The notes under the pieces: model-generated
Seen by the model: only the letters and a program-made list of their open reading frames with translations
The model's database searches: none
What the model was told of the DNA's origin: nothing
Part shown: positions 51,341-59,556 of the stretch, piece after piece
Layout: every line of letters starts with the position of its first letter
How positions within the stretch are numbered: the stretch's first letter is position 1
From: Myroides sp. JBRI-B21084
GTDB taxonomy: Bacteria > Bacteroidota > Bacteroidia > Flavobacteriales > Flavobacteriaceae
Direction: 5' to 3'
Assembly: GCF_030545015.1 (NCBI RefSeq)
Contig: NZ_CP120653.1
Coordinates: forward strand, 992,001 to 1,056,000
Length of the DNA: 64,000 nt
Made by a program: the position numbers and the translations under genes

Positions 51341-53101
51341 ATGTATAACACCATAAGCCAACAACAAACTCAAATTTTAAATAAGCTAACAAAACAAAAA
51401 AATACATTTAGTATTTTGCGACTTGTTTTACTTGTTACCGCTCTTTATTTTTTATACAAAATGCTTTATTTAAAAAACGAAATGTACGGTTGGGCAGCTT
51501 TTGCATTTGTAGTTATGTTTGTTTGGGTGGTTTGGTATTACATGAAAATTCAAAGTAAAATTGAATACCATAATATTTTAAAAAGCATAAACACTAACGA
51601 AATTTCTTTTTTAGAAGGCAATCATAAATTTATTAATGGAGTTGAATATCAAAACCCGCAACATGCTTTTTCTTATGATTTAGATTTGTTTGGGCCTAAT
51701 TCTATTTTTGAATTTATAAACAGAACTGGCACTTTTTTAGGTAAAGATGCTTTGGCAATGCAGTTACAAGAAATTCCTTTGAACGAAGAAATTCAACAAA
51801 AACAAGAAGCTGTACAAGAACTATCACAATTAATTCATTTCAGGCAACATTTTCAAGCACTTTCATTATTAGCAAATACTCAAAAAAACGATGATTTAGC
51901 AATTAAAGATTGGACAGAAACTTTTAACCTAAAAATACCAAAATCCACACAAATTTTAGCTTATGTTTTACCTATTTGTTTGGTTTTAAGTGTAATAGCT
52001 TCGTATTTAAACCTTCATGAGGTATTTTCTAAATTGGTTGTTTTCTTTTTTACTGCTAATTTATTAGCAATGGGAAGTTTTAGTCGATTTATTTTAAAAG
52101 AAATAGGTAAAAGCGATAAAATATCCAATACATTAAATCAATACGCTAAAATGTTACAAGCGTTTGAAAGTCAAAAATTTCAATCAACACACTTACAAAC
52201 ATTACAAAAGCAACTTCAAATAAATCAACAATCGGCTTATCAAGTTGTAAATGAATTGGCAAATCATTTCGAAAAATTAAATACCATAGCCAATTTGTTC
52301 GTGTTTATTGTATTTAATGGACTTTTTCAATATCATTTTTGGGTATTTAAAAAATTACAAAACTGGAAAACGCTGCATCAACAACAATTATGGCAATTTA
52401 TGCAGGTTTTAGGTAAAGTTGAAGCGTTAAACAGTTTAGCAAATTTTGCCTACAATAACCCAACGTATCATTTCCCTAATATAACAAAAGATAAAATTTC
52501 TTTTGAAGATTTAGGTCATCCACTTATTTTAAAAGGAAAGCGCGTAAAAAACGATATTAGTTTTACAGATAAGAAATTCGTTATTTTAACTGGTAGCAAT
52601 ATGAGTGGTAAAAGTACTTTTTTGCGAACCATTGGTATTAATTTGGTTTTAAGTTTTGCTGGCGCCCCAATTGATGCAAAAAAGGCAAGTGTTTTTCCTA
52701 TGCCATTGTGGGTTTCTATGCGTTTAACCGATTCGTTACATGATAGTGAATCGTTCTTTTTTGCCGAAGTAAAACGATTGAAACAAATTGTAAGCGAAGC
52801 CGAAAAGCAACCTATTTTTGTGCTTTTAGATGAAATTTTAAAAGGAACCAATTCTAACGACAAACAATCAGGAACCATTGGGGTTATTGAAAAATTACAT
52901 CATTTAAATGTATTGGGAATGATTGCTACTCACGATTTAGAAGTATGTGAAACCACCAATAAGTACCCAGAAACTATGGAAAATAAATGTTTTGAAGTTG
53001 AAATTTTTAATGACGAATTACATTTTGATTACTTGTTAAAAAGTGGGATTTGTAAAAATAAAAATGCGACTTTTATAATGAAAAAAATGCAAATTATTTA
53101 A
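51341..53101 (+). CDS. Membrane-anchored MutS-family ATPase
   Basis: A 586-residue protein. It lacks MutS mismatch-binding and connector domains; instead two membrane segments (about 25-42 and 48-65) sit at the N-terminus and two more near 205-245. A lever/clamp-like helical region (about 130-380) leads to a MutS-type ATPase: LTGSNMSGKST (Walker A, about 420), FVLLDEILKGTNSND (Walker B and D-loop) and MIATHDLE. The Walker residues are intact. Such MutS-related membrane proteins are found in Bacteroidota, and no function has been shown; mismatch repair is unlikely. The next gene (HutD) starts one base after the stop. Confidence 0.85.
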   Translation: MYNTISQQQTQILNKLTKQKNTFSILRLVLLVTALYFLYKMLYLKNEMYGWAAFAFVVMFVWVVWYYMKIQSKIEYHNILKSINTNEISFLEGNHKFINGVEYQNPQHAFSYDLDLFGPNSIFEFINRTGTFLGKDALAMQLQEIPLNEEIQQKQEAVQELSQLIHFRQHFQALSLLANTQKNDDLAIKDWTETFNLKIPKSTQILAYVLPICLVLSVIASYLNLHEVFSKLVVFFFTANLLAMGSFSRFILKEIGKSDKISNTLNQYAKMLQAFESQKFQSTHLQTLQKQLQINQQSAYQVVNELANHFEKLNTIANLFVFIVFNGLFQYHFWVFKKLQNWKTLHQQQLWQFMQVLGKVEALNSLANFAYNNPTYHFPNITKDKISFEDLGHPLILKGKRVKNDISFTDKKFVILTGSNMSGKSTFLRTIGINLVLSFAGAPIDAKKASVFPMPLWVSMRLTDSLHDSESFFFAEVKRLKQIVSEAEKQPIFVLLDEILKGTNSNDKQSGTIGVIEKLHHLNVLGMIATHDLEVCETTNKYPETMENKCFEVEIFNDELHFDYLLKSGICKNKNATFIMKKMQII

Positions 53102-53102
53102 T

Positions 53103-53645
53103 ATGAATGTTCAAATTATAAATAAAAAGAGTGTTTTAGCATCGGTTTGGGATGGTGGTGAAACCTATGAATATTTTATTTTCCCAAAGGATGCTTTATA
53201 TACAAATCGAAATTTTTTGTTCCGTATAAGTGTAGCTACTATTAATAAAGCACCTTCTACTTTTACACAATTTAATAATTACCAGCGTTTTTTAGTTATG
53301 TTAAATGGTAATTTACATGTAAATTTGAACGGAAAGGAAAAGCATTTTTCAACCAATGATGTTTTTGAATTTCAATCGAATGATTTTATTGAATCTTTTA
53401 CAACAGGTAAAGATTTTAATTTCATGGTTGAAAAAAATGCGAATGCAAATGTTGTTATAGCAACTGAATGGAACATTTTATCAAGCAAATTTGCTTTCGT
53501 TTTTGTTACAAGTAATACTACAGTAACGGTTAACCAAAATACATATTTTTTACAAACAGATGATTTACTGATAGTTACAAACTATTTAAATTCAAATTTA
53601 AATATACAAACCAACAATAATGCAATTATTGGTTATTGTAATTAA
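53103..53645 (+). CDS. HutD/Ves-family protein
   Basis: A 180-residue cupin-like protein. The N-terminal SVLASVWDGGETYEYFIFPKDALYTNRNFLFRISVATI and the following STFTQFNNYQRFLVMLNGN match the HutD (PF05962) pattern (W-x-G-G-x-T ... R-x-F-x-x-R-I-S ... S-x-F-x-x-x-x-x-x-x-R). HutD is linked to histidine utilisation in proteobacteria; here there is no hut gene nearby, and its role is unclear. It starts one base after the MutS-like gene and is probably co-transcribed. Confidence 0.8.
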   Translation: MNVQIINKKSVLASVWDGGETYEYFIFPKDALYTNRNFLFRISVATINKAPSTFTQFNNYQRFLVMLNGNLHVNLNGKEKHFSTNDVFEFQSNDFIESFTTGKDFNFMVEKNANANVVIATEWNILSSKFAFVFVTSNTTVTVNQNTYFLQTDDLLIVTNYLNSNLNIQTNNNAIIGYCN

Positions 53646-53663
53646 AAAAAACTCAAAATTATT

Positions 53664-53703
53664 TTGAAAACAAAATATTTCAAATAACTTTGTGTTTCAA
53701 AGT
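53664..53703 (+). promoter_or_regulatory. Promoter and 17-bp operator of the regulator operon
   Basis: TTG (53664-53666), 18-base spacer, TAACTTTG (53685-53692) form a good promoter. The -7 box overlaps a perfect dyad ACTTTG-n5-CAAAGT (53687-53703). The same 17 bases occur in reverse-complement orientation at 54641-54657. A bound dimeric winged-helix protein (gene 54327) would block RNA polymerase here; this is inference. Confidence 0.75.
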
Positions 53704-53711
53704 AGATTAAA

Positions 53712-54326
53712 ATGAATCAAAAAGTATCAGATGATTTAGCACATATCCGTAACATGATGGAACGTTCGTCAAGGTTCATGTCTTTAAGTGGTTTATCAGG
53801 CATAGGAGCGGGCATTGTAGGTTTAGCAACTGGTTGTATTGCAATGTATATTTTAAACGGATCAAATTTTTCTGTTGAGAAATATAGACCTAATGTTTCA
53901 ACTGGAATCACACTACAGTTATTAATCTTATTAGGTATTTCGGCATTATTGTTAGCTGTTTTTTTTGGATGTTTTTTCACTATTCGTAAAAGCAAAAAAT
54001 TAGGTTTACAAGTTTGGACATCAACCACAAAAAAAATATTGTTGCAATTGGCAATTCCGTTAGTAACAGGTGGTGTTTTTGTATTGGCTTTATTGCAATA
54101 CCAATTATACGGTTTAGTTGCAGGTACTACTTTAGTTTTTTATGGTTTGGCTTTAATAAATGCTGAAAAATATACTTTTTCAGACATTAAATATTTAGGT
54201 TATTTAGAAATTTTATTGGGCTGTTTATCGCTGTTTTTTATTGGTAAAGGTTTGCTTTTTTGGACGTTGGGTTTTGGTGTTTTGCATATAGTGTACGGAA
54301 TTATTCTTTACCGAAAATATAAATAA
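53712..54326 (+). CDS. Membrane protein of a winged-helix regulator operon
   Basis: A 204-residue protein with six hydrophobic segments after a short cytoplasmic N-terminus (MNQKVSDDLAHIRNMMERSSRFMSLSGLSGI). The family is frequent in flavobacteria directly in front of a small winged-helix protein; I know no named function. The stop codon is directly followed by the ATG of that regulator, so the two are coupled. The operator overlaps the promoter, so the operon is probably autoregulated. A sensor or partner role for the regulator is guesswork. Confidence 0.75.
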   Translation: MNQKVSDDLAHIRNMMERSSRFMSLSGLSGIGAGIVGLATGCIAMYILNGSNFSVEKYRPNVSTGITLQLLILLGISALLLAVFFGCFFTIRKSKKLGLQVWTSTTKKILLQLAIPLVTGGVFVLALLQYQLYGLVAGTTLVFYGLALINAEKYTFSDIKYLGYLEILLGCLSLFFIGKGLLFWTLGFGVLHIVYGIILYRKYK

Positions 54327-54623
54327 ATGAGTATAATTAGCGGTTTAAATAAAGAGTTTGAAAGCAGAGTTCGGCTGGGAATCATGTCGGTACTTATGGT
54401 GAACGATTGGGTAGATTTTACCGAAATGAAAAACATGTTGCAAGTAACCGATGGTAATTTAGCAAGTCATTCAACGGCTTTGGAAAAGCACGAATATATT
54501 GAAATTAAAAAGGAATTTGTTGGTAAAAAGCCGCGAACATCGTATAAAATTACATTATTAGGGAAACAAGCTTTTCAAGCGCATTTAGCTTTTCTAGAAA
54601 AAATGCTCAAAATAGAATCATAA
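54327..54623 (+). CDS. Winged-helix transcriptional regulator
   Basis: A 98-residue stand-alone winged-helix protein (PF13601-type, MarR/ArsR-like). EFESRVRLGIMSVLMVNDWVDFTEMKNMLQVTDGNLASHSTALEKHEYIEIKK covers helices 1-3 with the recognition helix around GNLASHSTALE; the wing follows at KKPRTSYKITLLGKQAF. It has no Cys or His metal cluster. It is encoded directly behind a membrane protein and upstream of a DUF4173 protein gene. Two identical ACTTTG-n5-CAAAGT dyads in front of the operon and of the downstream gene are likely its operators. Confidence 0.88.
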   Translation: MSIISGLNKEFESRVRLGIMSVLMVNDWVDFTEMKNMLQVTDGNLASHSTALEKHEYIEIKKEFVGKKPRTSYKITLLGKQAFQAHLAFLEKMLKIES

Positions 54624-54640
54624 ATTTTTTTATCTATAAA

Positions 54641-54657
54641 CTTTGAAACACAAAGTA
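54641..54657 (+). promoter_or_regulatory. Second copy of the 17-bp operator-like dyad, before the DUF4173 gene
   Basis: ACTTTG-n5-CAAAGT, reverse complement identical to the copy at 53687-53703, 17 bases before the ATG at 54675. A -7-like AAACTTTG overlaps it (one mismatch to TAnnTTTG), just as at the first site. Confidence 0.75.
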
Positions 54658-54674
54658 CTTTAAACTTTTAAATT

Positions 54675-56048
54675 ATGAAAAAACAATTTTTAATTTTTAT
54701 TAGCACCATTTTGTTTGCTTTTATGTTTTATAACCTAGAATTGGGTATAAATACATCTATTTTTGCTTTGGTAATATTGTTGGCACAGTTTGCTTTAAAT
54801 ACCAGTTTAATTAAAAATACCAAAGCGTTGTTATTAGGTTTTTGTGTAGTAGTTTCTTGTATATCAAACGCTTGGTTAATATCGCCAGTAACGGTTTTAT
54901 CGGTTTTAATTACCTCATTTGTTTTTAGGTATTGTACGGTGTACCCTGAAATGAAATTGCTTTCAAACGCATTTAATTTTGTGTTAAGTTGGCCGGCTTT
55001 TATTGGTAGAATTTTTTTGGTAGATCAATGGTTTGAATTCAAAAAAGAAGATTCTAAAAAAACAATTATTACCCTTTTTTCATACATTATTTTGCCTTTG
55101 GGAATTTTATCTATCTTTTTTGCATTGTATGTATCTTCAAGTGAATGGTTAAGTAAATGGTACAACCGTTATGAATGGAATATTGATGGACTTATTATTT
55201 TTACAATCATTGTTGGTTTTTATATCAGTTTTGTGTTTTGGCATATTCATGGTTTTAATTTTATTAAAGTAATCGATAAAAGTTTACAATTTAACTTTTC
55301 AAACCAACAAAAAAATAATTTAAAACCTACGCTAAATTACATACCCGTTTCGTTTGAAATGCGTAGTGGTATTATAACCTTAGTTAGTTTAAACTGTATG
55401 TTGTTGTTTTTTATAATTGTTTTTAATGTAGAAAATGCCCAACAAAGCATTCAGCACCTTTCAGAATACAGTAGTCGTACACACAGCCAAGTTTACTTAA
55501 TCATTGTATCGGTTTTCTTAGCAATGGCAGTAGTTTTGTTCTTTTTTAAAGATACTTTAAACTTTGTTAAAAATAATAAATGGTTGTTACTGCTATCAAA
55601 AATTTGGATTGGTTTAAATGCAATTTTAATAGTTTCGGCTTTTAATCAAAATACAGTTTATATTAACGCTTTGGGGCTAACTTACAAACGTTTAGGAGTA
55701 TATATGTTTTTAATAATATGTTTAATTGGTTTAATTTATTCATTTCTAAAAATAGTAAATCAAAAAACTAATTTTTATTTAATAGATCGTATTACATGGA
55801 CGTTGTTTTACACTTTGGTTTTCTGTGCTACTTTTAATTGGGGCGGCATTATCACTAAATACAATATGCGTCAACCAAAATTCGATTTAAACTATGTAAC
55901 TTACCATTTATTTGGTAACGAAAAGCTTTTAATTCAATATTTCAAACAAAATAATATTCCAATTCCAGATGAAATTCAGCAAAGAATAAAATATCATAAA
56001 AACCTTCCTTTTTTATCAAAGCAATTATATTATCAATCAATTCAATAA
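54675..56048 (+). CDS. DUF4173/DUF4153-family membrane protein
   Basis: A 457-residue protein with about ten to twelve hydrophobic segments. The diagnostic part is YINALGLTYKRLGVYMFLIICLIGLIYSFLKI near residue 340, then FYLIDRITWTLFYTLVFCATFNWGGIITKYN, matching DUF4173. The family's function is unknown. It follows the winged-helix gene after 51 bases and carries its own operator copy, so it is likely a target of that regulator. A good terminator follows. Confidence 0.85.
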   Translation: MKKQFLIFISTILFAFMFYNLELGINTSIFALVILLAQFALNTSLIKNTKALLLGFCVVVSCISNAWLISPVTVLSVLITSFVFRYCTVYPEMKLLSNAFNFVLSWPAFIGRIFLVDQWFEFKKEDSKKTIITLFSYIILPLGILSIFFALYVSSSEWLSKWYNRYEWNIDGLIIFTIIVGFYISFVFWHIHGFNFIKVIDKSLQFNFSNQQKNNLKPTLNYIPVSFEMRSGIITLVSLNCMLLFFIIVFNVENAQQSIQHLSEYSSRTHSQVYLIIVSVFLAMAVVLFFFKDTLNFVKNNKWLLLLSKIWIGLNAILIVSAFNQNTVYINALGLTYKRLGVYMFLIICLIGLIYSFLKIVNQKTNFYLIDRITWTLFYTLVFCATFNWGGIITKYNMRQPKFDLNYVTYHLFGNEKLLIQYFKQNNIPIPDEIQQRIKYHKNLPFLSKQLYYQSIQ

Positions 56049-56080
56049 AAAAAATGCATGCTAGTAAGCGTGCATTTTTT
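56049..56080 (+). terminator. Terminator after the DUF4173 gene
   Basis: A 14-bp stem (56049-56062 with 56067-56080) with one G-T pair, 4-nt loop, T6 run at the end; stem begins at the stop codon. Confidence 0.9.
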
Positions 56081-56146
56081 AAAAACTACTCTGTGTAATT
56101 GTAAACAAAAAAACAGTTGTAAATTATCGTATTCAAATTAAAAATG

Positions 56147-56166
56147 TACCTTTGTTTTTACCTTTG
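56147..56166 (+). promoter_or_regulatory. Two tandem -7 elements before the bifunctional-nuclease gene
   Basis: TACCTTTG occurs twice (56147-56154 and 56159-56166), 12 bases apart, in front of the ATG at 56188. Both fit TAnnTTTG exactly. A TTG at usual -33 distance is not seen for either. Confidence 0.5.
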
Positions 56167-56187
56167 TATTAGGGAATTTTGATAAAT

Positions 56188-56847
56188 ATGAATTTAGTAC
56201 AATTAACAATAAAAGGTATTTCGTACAGCCATACACAAAACGGAGCTTATGCTTTAATTTTGAACGAAGTAAACGGTGATCGAAAATTACCTATAGTTAT
56301 AGGTGCTTATGAAGCACAAGCAATTGCAATTGCAATTGAAGAAGATTTAAAGCCTCCGCGCCCTTTAACACATGATTTGTTTAAAACTTTTTGTGATCGA
56401 TTTAATATTATTGTTACGCAAGTTATTATTCACAAATTGGTTGATGGTGTGTTTTATTCAAGCATTATTTGTAAAAATAACGATAAAGAAGAAGTGATTG
56501 ATGCGCGTACATCTGATGCTATTTCGTTAGCATTGCGTTTTGATGCGCCTATTTTTACGTATCAAAATATCTTAGATAAAGCAGGTATTTATTTAAGAGA
56601 GCAAGATTTAGAAGCTACAGACGAAGATGATGATTACATTGATGAGGATGAAGATGATAACGAAAATAACGAATCGTTAAGCGATACAATTGACGAGTTT
56701 TTAAACATGATGCCTACAGAAAAGCCTAATGAATTAGCCGCTTTTTCTGTAAAAGAATTAAATGAAATGCTTGATGCTGCTGTACTTAACGAAGATTACG
56801 AAAAAGCAGCTCGTTTACGCGATGAACTTTCTAAACGCAACTTGTAA
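56188..56847 (+). CDS. Bifunctional nuclease (BFN) domain protein with C-terminal UVR motif
   Basis: A 219-residue cytoplasmic protein from the ATG at 56188. N-terminal BFN domain (about 1-130, PF02577): [49 protein letters not shown] and [22 protein letters not shown] very acidic linker (about 140-165, [18 protein letters not shown]) follows, then a UVR motif (about 185-215, [26 protein letters not shown]). BFN proteins have been reported as DNase/RNase in plants; in bacteria the role is uncertain. It leads into thyA (1-base gap), hence probably in one transcript with the thymidylate genes. Confidence 0.9.
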   Translation: MNLVQLTIKGISYSHTQNGAYALILNEVNGDRKLPIVIGAYEAQAIAIAIEEDLKPPRPLTHDLFKTFCDRFNIIVTQVIIHKLVDGVFYSSIICKNNDKEEVIDARTSDAISLALRFDAPIFTYQNILDKAGIYLREQDLEATDEDDDYIDEDEDDNENNESLSDTIDEFLNMMPTEKPNELAAFSVKELNEMLDAAVLNEDYEKAARLRDELSKRNL

Positions 56848-56848
56848 C

Positions 56849-57673
56849 ATGCAACAATATTTAGATTTAGTAAAGCACGTTTTAGAAAACGGCGTGCAAA
56901 AAGGCGATAGAACAGGCACAGGCACTAAAAGTGTTTTTGGTTACCAAATGCGTTTTAATTTGGAAGATGGTTTTCCGTTAGTTACTACCAAAAAAGTGCA
57001 TGTTAAATCTATCATTCACGAATTACTTTGGTTTTTAAAAGGCGAAACCAATATAGCTTATTTAAAAGAAAATGGTGTGCGTATTTGGGACGAATGGGCT
57101 AATGAAAATGGCGACCTAGGGCCTATTTATGGCTACCAATGGCGCAATTGGAATGGCGAAGAAATCGATCAAATTAAAGAATTAATCGAAACCCTAAAAA
57201 CTAATCCAAACAGCCGTAGAATGTTAGTTTCGGCTTGGAATCCTTCTGTATTACCCGATACTACTGTTTCTTTTGAAGAAAACGTTGCAAATGGTAAAGC
57301 TGCTTTACCGCCTTGCCATGCGTTTTTTCAGTTTTATGTTGCAAATGGTAAATTATCTTGTCAATTATACCAACGTTCGGCCGATATTTTCTTAGGTGTG
57401 CCTTTTAACATTGCATCATACGCTTTATTTACAATGATGGTGGCACAAGTTTGTGGACTAGGTTATGGTGATTTTATTCATACTTTTGGCGATGCTCATA
57501 TTTACAACAACCACTTTGAACAGGTTGAATTACAATTATCGCGTCAACCCAAGCCAATGCCAAAAATGATTCTGAATCCGGATGTAAAAGATATTTTTGA
57601 CTTTACTTACAGTGATTTTACTTTGGTTGATTATGACCCGCATCCAGCCATAAAAGGACAAGTATCTGTATAA
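56849..57673 (+). CDS. thyA: Thymidylate synthase
   Basis: A 274-residue enzyme from the ATG at 56849; upstream alternatives would overlap the previous gene. It methylates dUMP with 5,10-methylene-THF. Motifs: [16 protein letters not shown] (folate/phosphate Arg), YGYQWRNW, catalytic Cys156 in [26 protein letters not shown] and [10 protein letters not shown]. It is about 10 residues longer than the E. coli enzyme because of an insertion near 137-150. Overlaps folA by one base (TAATG), which couples it to the enzyme that regenerates THF from its product DHF. Confidence 0.97.
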   Translation: MQQYLDLVKHVLENGVQKGDRTGTGTKSVFGYQMRFNLEDGFPLVTTKKVHVKSIIHELLWFLKGETNIAYLKENGVRIWDEWANENGDLGPIYGYQWRNWNGEEIDQIKELIETLKTNPNSRRMLVSAWNPSVLPDTTVSFEENVANGKAALPPCHAFFQFYVANGKLSCQLYQRSADIFLGVPFNIASYALFTMMVAQVCGLGYGDFIHTFGDAHIYNNHFEQVELQLSRQPKPMPKMILNPDVKDIFDFTYSDFTLVDYDPHPAIKGQVSV

Positions 57674-58164
57674 TGAAAATTAGTTTAATAGCTGCAATTG
57701 CGCAAAATAACGCTATAGGTAAAAACAATGATTTACTGTGGCATTTACCTGCCGATTTTAAACATTTTAAAGAAACAACAAGCGGACATTTTATTTTAAT
57801 GGGGCGCAAAACTTTTGAAAGTTTTCCTAAGCCATTGCCTAACCGCACCCATTTAATTATTACCAGACAGGTAAATTACAACACACCCGAAAATTGTTAT
57901 GTGTTTGCGTCAGTAGCTCAAGCGTTACAATTTGCAAAGCAAAAAAACCAACAAACAATTTATATAATAGGTGGTGGCGAAATTTATAACCAAACAATTG
58001 CTATAGCTAATCAGTTGGTAATTACTCATGTACAGGCTGTTTTTGAAGATGCCGATGCTTTTTTTCCTGAAATTACAACTAATTGGAATGTTGTTTCTGA
58101 AGAGTTTCATCAAGCAAACGATAAAAACAAGTACAATTTCACCATAAAGATTTACGAGAAATGA
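57673..58164 (+). CDS. folA: Dihydrofolate reductase
   Basis: A 163-residue DHFR that reduces dihydrofolate with NADPH. SLIAAIAQNNAIGKNNDLLWHLPADFKHFK contains the substrate-binding Asp (in LPAD), followed by FILMGRKTFESF (NADPH-binding), LIITRQ and IYIIGGGEIYNQTI, all canonical. The start shares one base with the thyA stop, and the end overlaps the next gene by four bases (ATGA). Sits in the expected thyA-folA order. Confidence 0.97.
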   Translation: MKISLIAAIAQNNAIGKNNDLLWHLPADFKHFKETTSGHFILMGRKTFESFPKPLPNRTHLIITRQVNYNTPENCYVFASVAQALQFAKQKNQQTIYIIGGGEIYNQTIAIANQLVITHVQAVFEDADAFFPEITTNWNVVSEEFHQANDKNKYNFTIKIYEK

Positions 58165-58934
58165 TACAAAAGGGGTGTTTAATTGGTTTATTATTTTCGG
58201 TTGTTTCGGTTTACGCACAAACAGCCACATTTAAAGTGGCATTGCCTAAACCCAAAACACTTACATATTACGGTATAAACCATTTAGGCGATACCACTTC
58301 TATTGTTTCAAACGAAATAGCCAAAGAAACTCCTTTAAAAACTTTTACTTTTAACGATCCCTTTTTGGGGCAAATTGCCTTGTATGATGAACGCAACCCG
58401 TTGCAACAATTAGTTTTTTATAAAAACACACAACATGTTGTAATTTTAGATAATCAGTTAAGTTTTAAAGAGAAAATTAATTTAACGGAACGATACCCAG
58501 AAATCGATGCAATTTACGCATCGCTTACTTCACAAAATACTATTTGGGTGTTTGATAATCTATCAAAACGTTGGTGCATTTTAACAAATCAACAACCAAC
58601 ACCGCTTTTTGTTGGAAATAGTTTAGATAAATATTCATTTATAACAACTAATGGTAATTTTGCATATTGGCAAACTAACCAAACAGTTTACCAAATGGAT
58701 GTTTACGGAAAAATTACAAACCAAATTTCTTTACCACAAAAGGCACAATTGTTAGCAATTAATAACGATTTGTTAGTGTATATATTAAACAATAATTTAT
58801 TTTTGTTAAATACTAAAAATAACAAAACAGAACATTTAACAAACGTAGAAACACCCGCACAAACTGTTTTTTTAAACGCCAAAAGTGTAAGTGTTTTTAC
58901 AAGCGATAAATTGTATTTGTATCAAATAAATTAA
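58161..58934 (+). CDS. Exported conserved hypothetical protein
   Basis: A 257-residue protein with signal peptide 1-19 (VYAQ). Repeated strands (YPEIDAIYASLTSQNTIWVFDNLSKRWCILTNQ, KYSFITTNGNFAYWQTNQTVYQMDVYGKITNQI, NDLLVYILNNNLFLLNTKNNK) look like four to five blades of a small beta-propeller or WD-like repeats. No family assigned. It is wedged into the thyA-folA-kinase group by overlaps (4 bases before, 5 bases after), so it is co-transcribed, though the envelope location suggests an unrelated job. Confidence 0.7.
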   Translation: MIQKGCLIGLLFSVVSVYAQTATFKVALPKPKTLTYYGINHLGDTTSIVSNEIAKETPLKTFTFNDPFLGQIALYDERNPLQQLVFYKNTQHVVILDNQLSFKEKINLTERYPEIDAIYASLTSQNTIWVFDNLSKRWCILTNQQPTPLFVGNSLDKYSFITTNGNFAYWQTNQTVYQMDVYGKITNQISLPQKAQLLAINNDLLVYILNNNLFLLNTKNNKTEHLTNVETPAQTVFLNAKSVSVFTSDKLYLYQIN

Positions 58935-58939
58935 CAAAT

Positions 58940-59554
58940 ATGCAAGTTGCAATTGCCGGAAATATTGGTGCTGGTAAAACTACTTTAACCACATTATTAG
59001 CCAAACATTTTAAATGGGAACCACATTTTGAAGATGTGGTTGACAACCCATACCTTGACGATTTTTATCATTCCATGGATCGTTGGTCGTTTAATTTACA
59101 AATTTACTTTTTAAACAGTCGATTTCGTCAAGTTTTAAACATGAAGGCTAGTGGTAAAAATACCATTCAAGACCGTACTATTTATGAAGATGCCCATATT
59201 TTTGCTCCAAATTTACATGCAATGGGACTCATGTCTAACCGTGATTACGAAAATTATAAACAATTGTTTGAATTGATGGAAGGTTTAGTTGGCGCTCCTG
59301 ATTTGTTAATTTATTTACGTAGTTCTATACCTAATTTGGTAGGACAAATACATAAACGCGGCCGCGAATACGAAAATTCAATTTCAATTGATTATTTAAA
59401 TAAATTAAATGAACGCTACGAAGATTGGATAAAAAATTATACCAAAGGTAAACTGCTTATTATTGATGTAGATCCTATTAATTTTGTTGATAATCCTGAA
59501 GATTTAGGGCAAATCATTAATCGTATCGATGCAGAAATAAACGGATTGTTTTAA
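58940..59554 (+). CDS. Deoxynucleoside kinase (dAdo/dGuo kinase family)
   Basis: A 204-residue P-loop kinase, residues 7-14 GNIGAGKT. The FEDVVDNPYLDDFY segment and NTIQDRTIYEDAHIF block (with the DRT/DRS motif) and the LID with HKRGREYE are the marks of the deoxyadenosine/deoxyguanosine/deoxycytidine kinase family. It salvages deoxynucleosides to dNMPs in the cytoplasm; base preference cannot be told from sequence. Encoded directly after the exported protein and before a PagL-like protein gene, in the dNTP-supply group. Confidence 0.92.
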   Translation: MQVAIAGNIGAGKTTLTTLLAKHFKWEPHFEDVVDNPYLDDFYHSMDRWSFNLQIYFLNSRFRQVLNMKASGKNTIQDRTIYEDAHIFAPNLHAMGLMSNRDYENYKQLFELMEGLVGAPDLLIYLRSSIPNLVGQIHKRGREYENSISIDYLNKLNERYEDWIKNYTKGKLLIIDVDPINFVDNPEDLGQIINRIDAEINGLF

Positions 59555-59556
59555 TT

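Noticed and set aside
51341..53101. Second true mismatch repair MutS
   Set aside because: Lacks the Phe-x-Glu mismatch-binding domain and has membrane helices instead.
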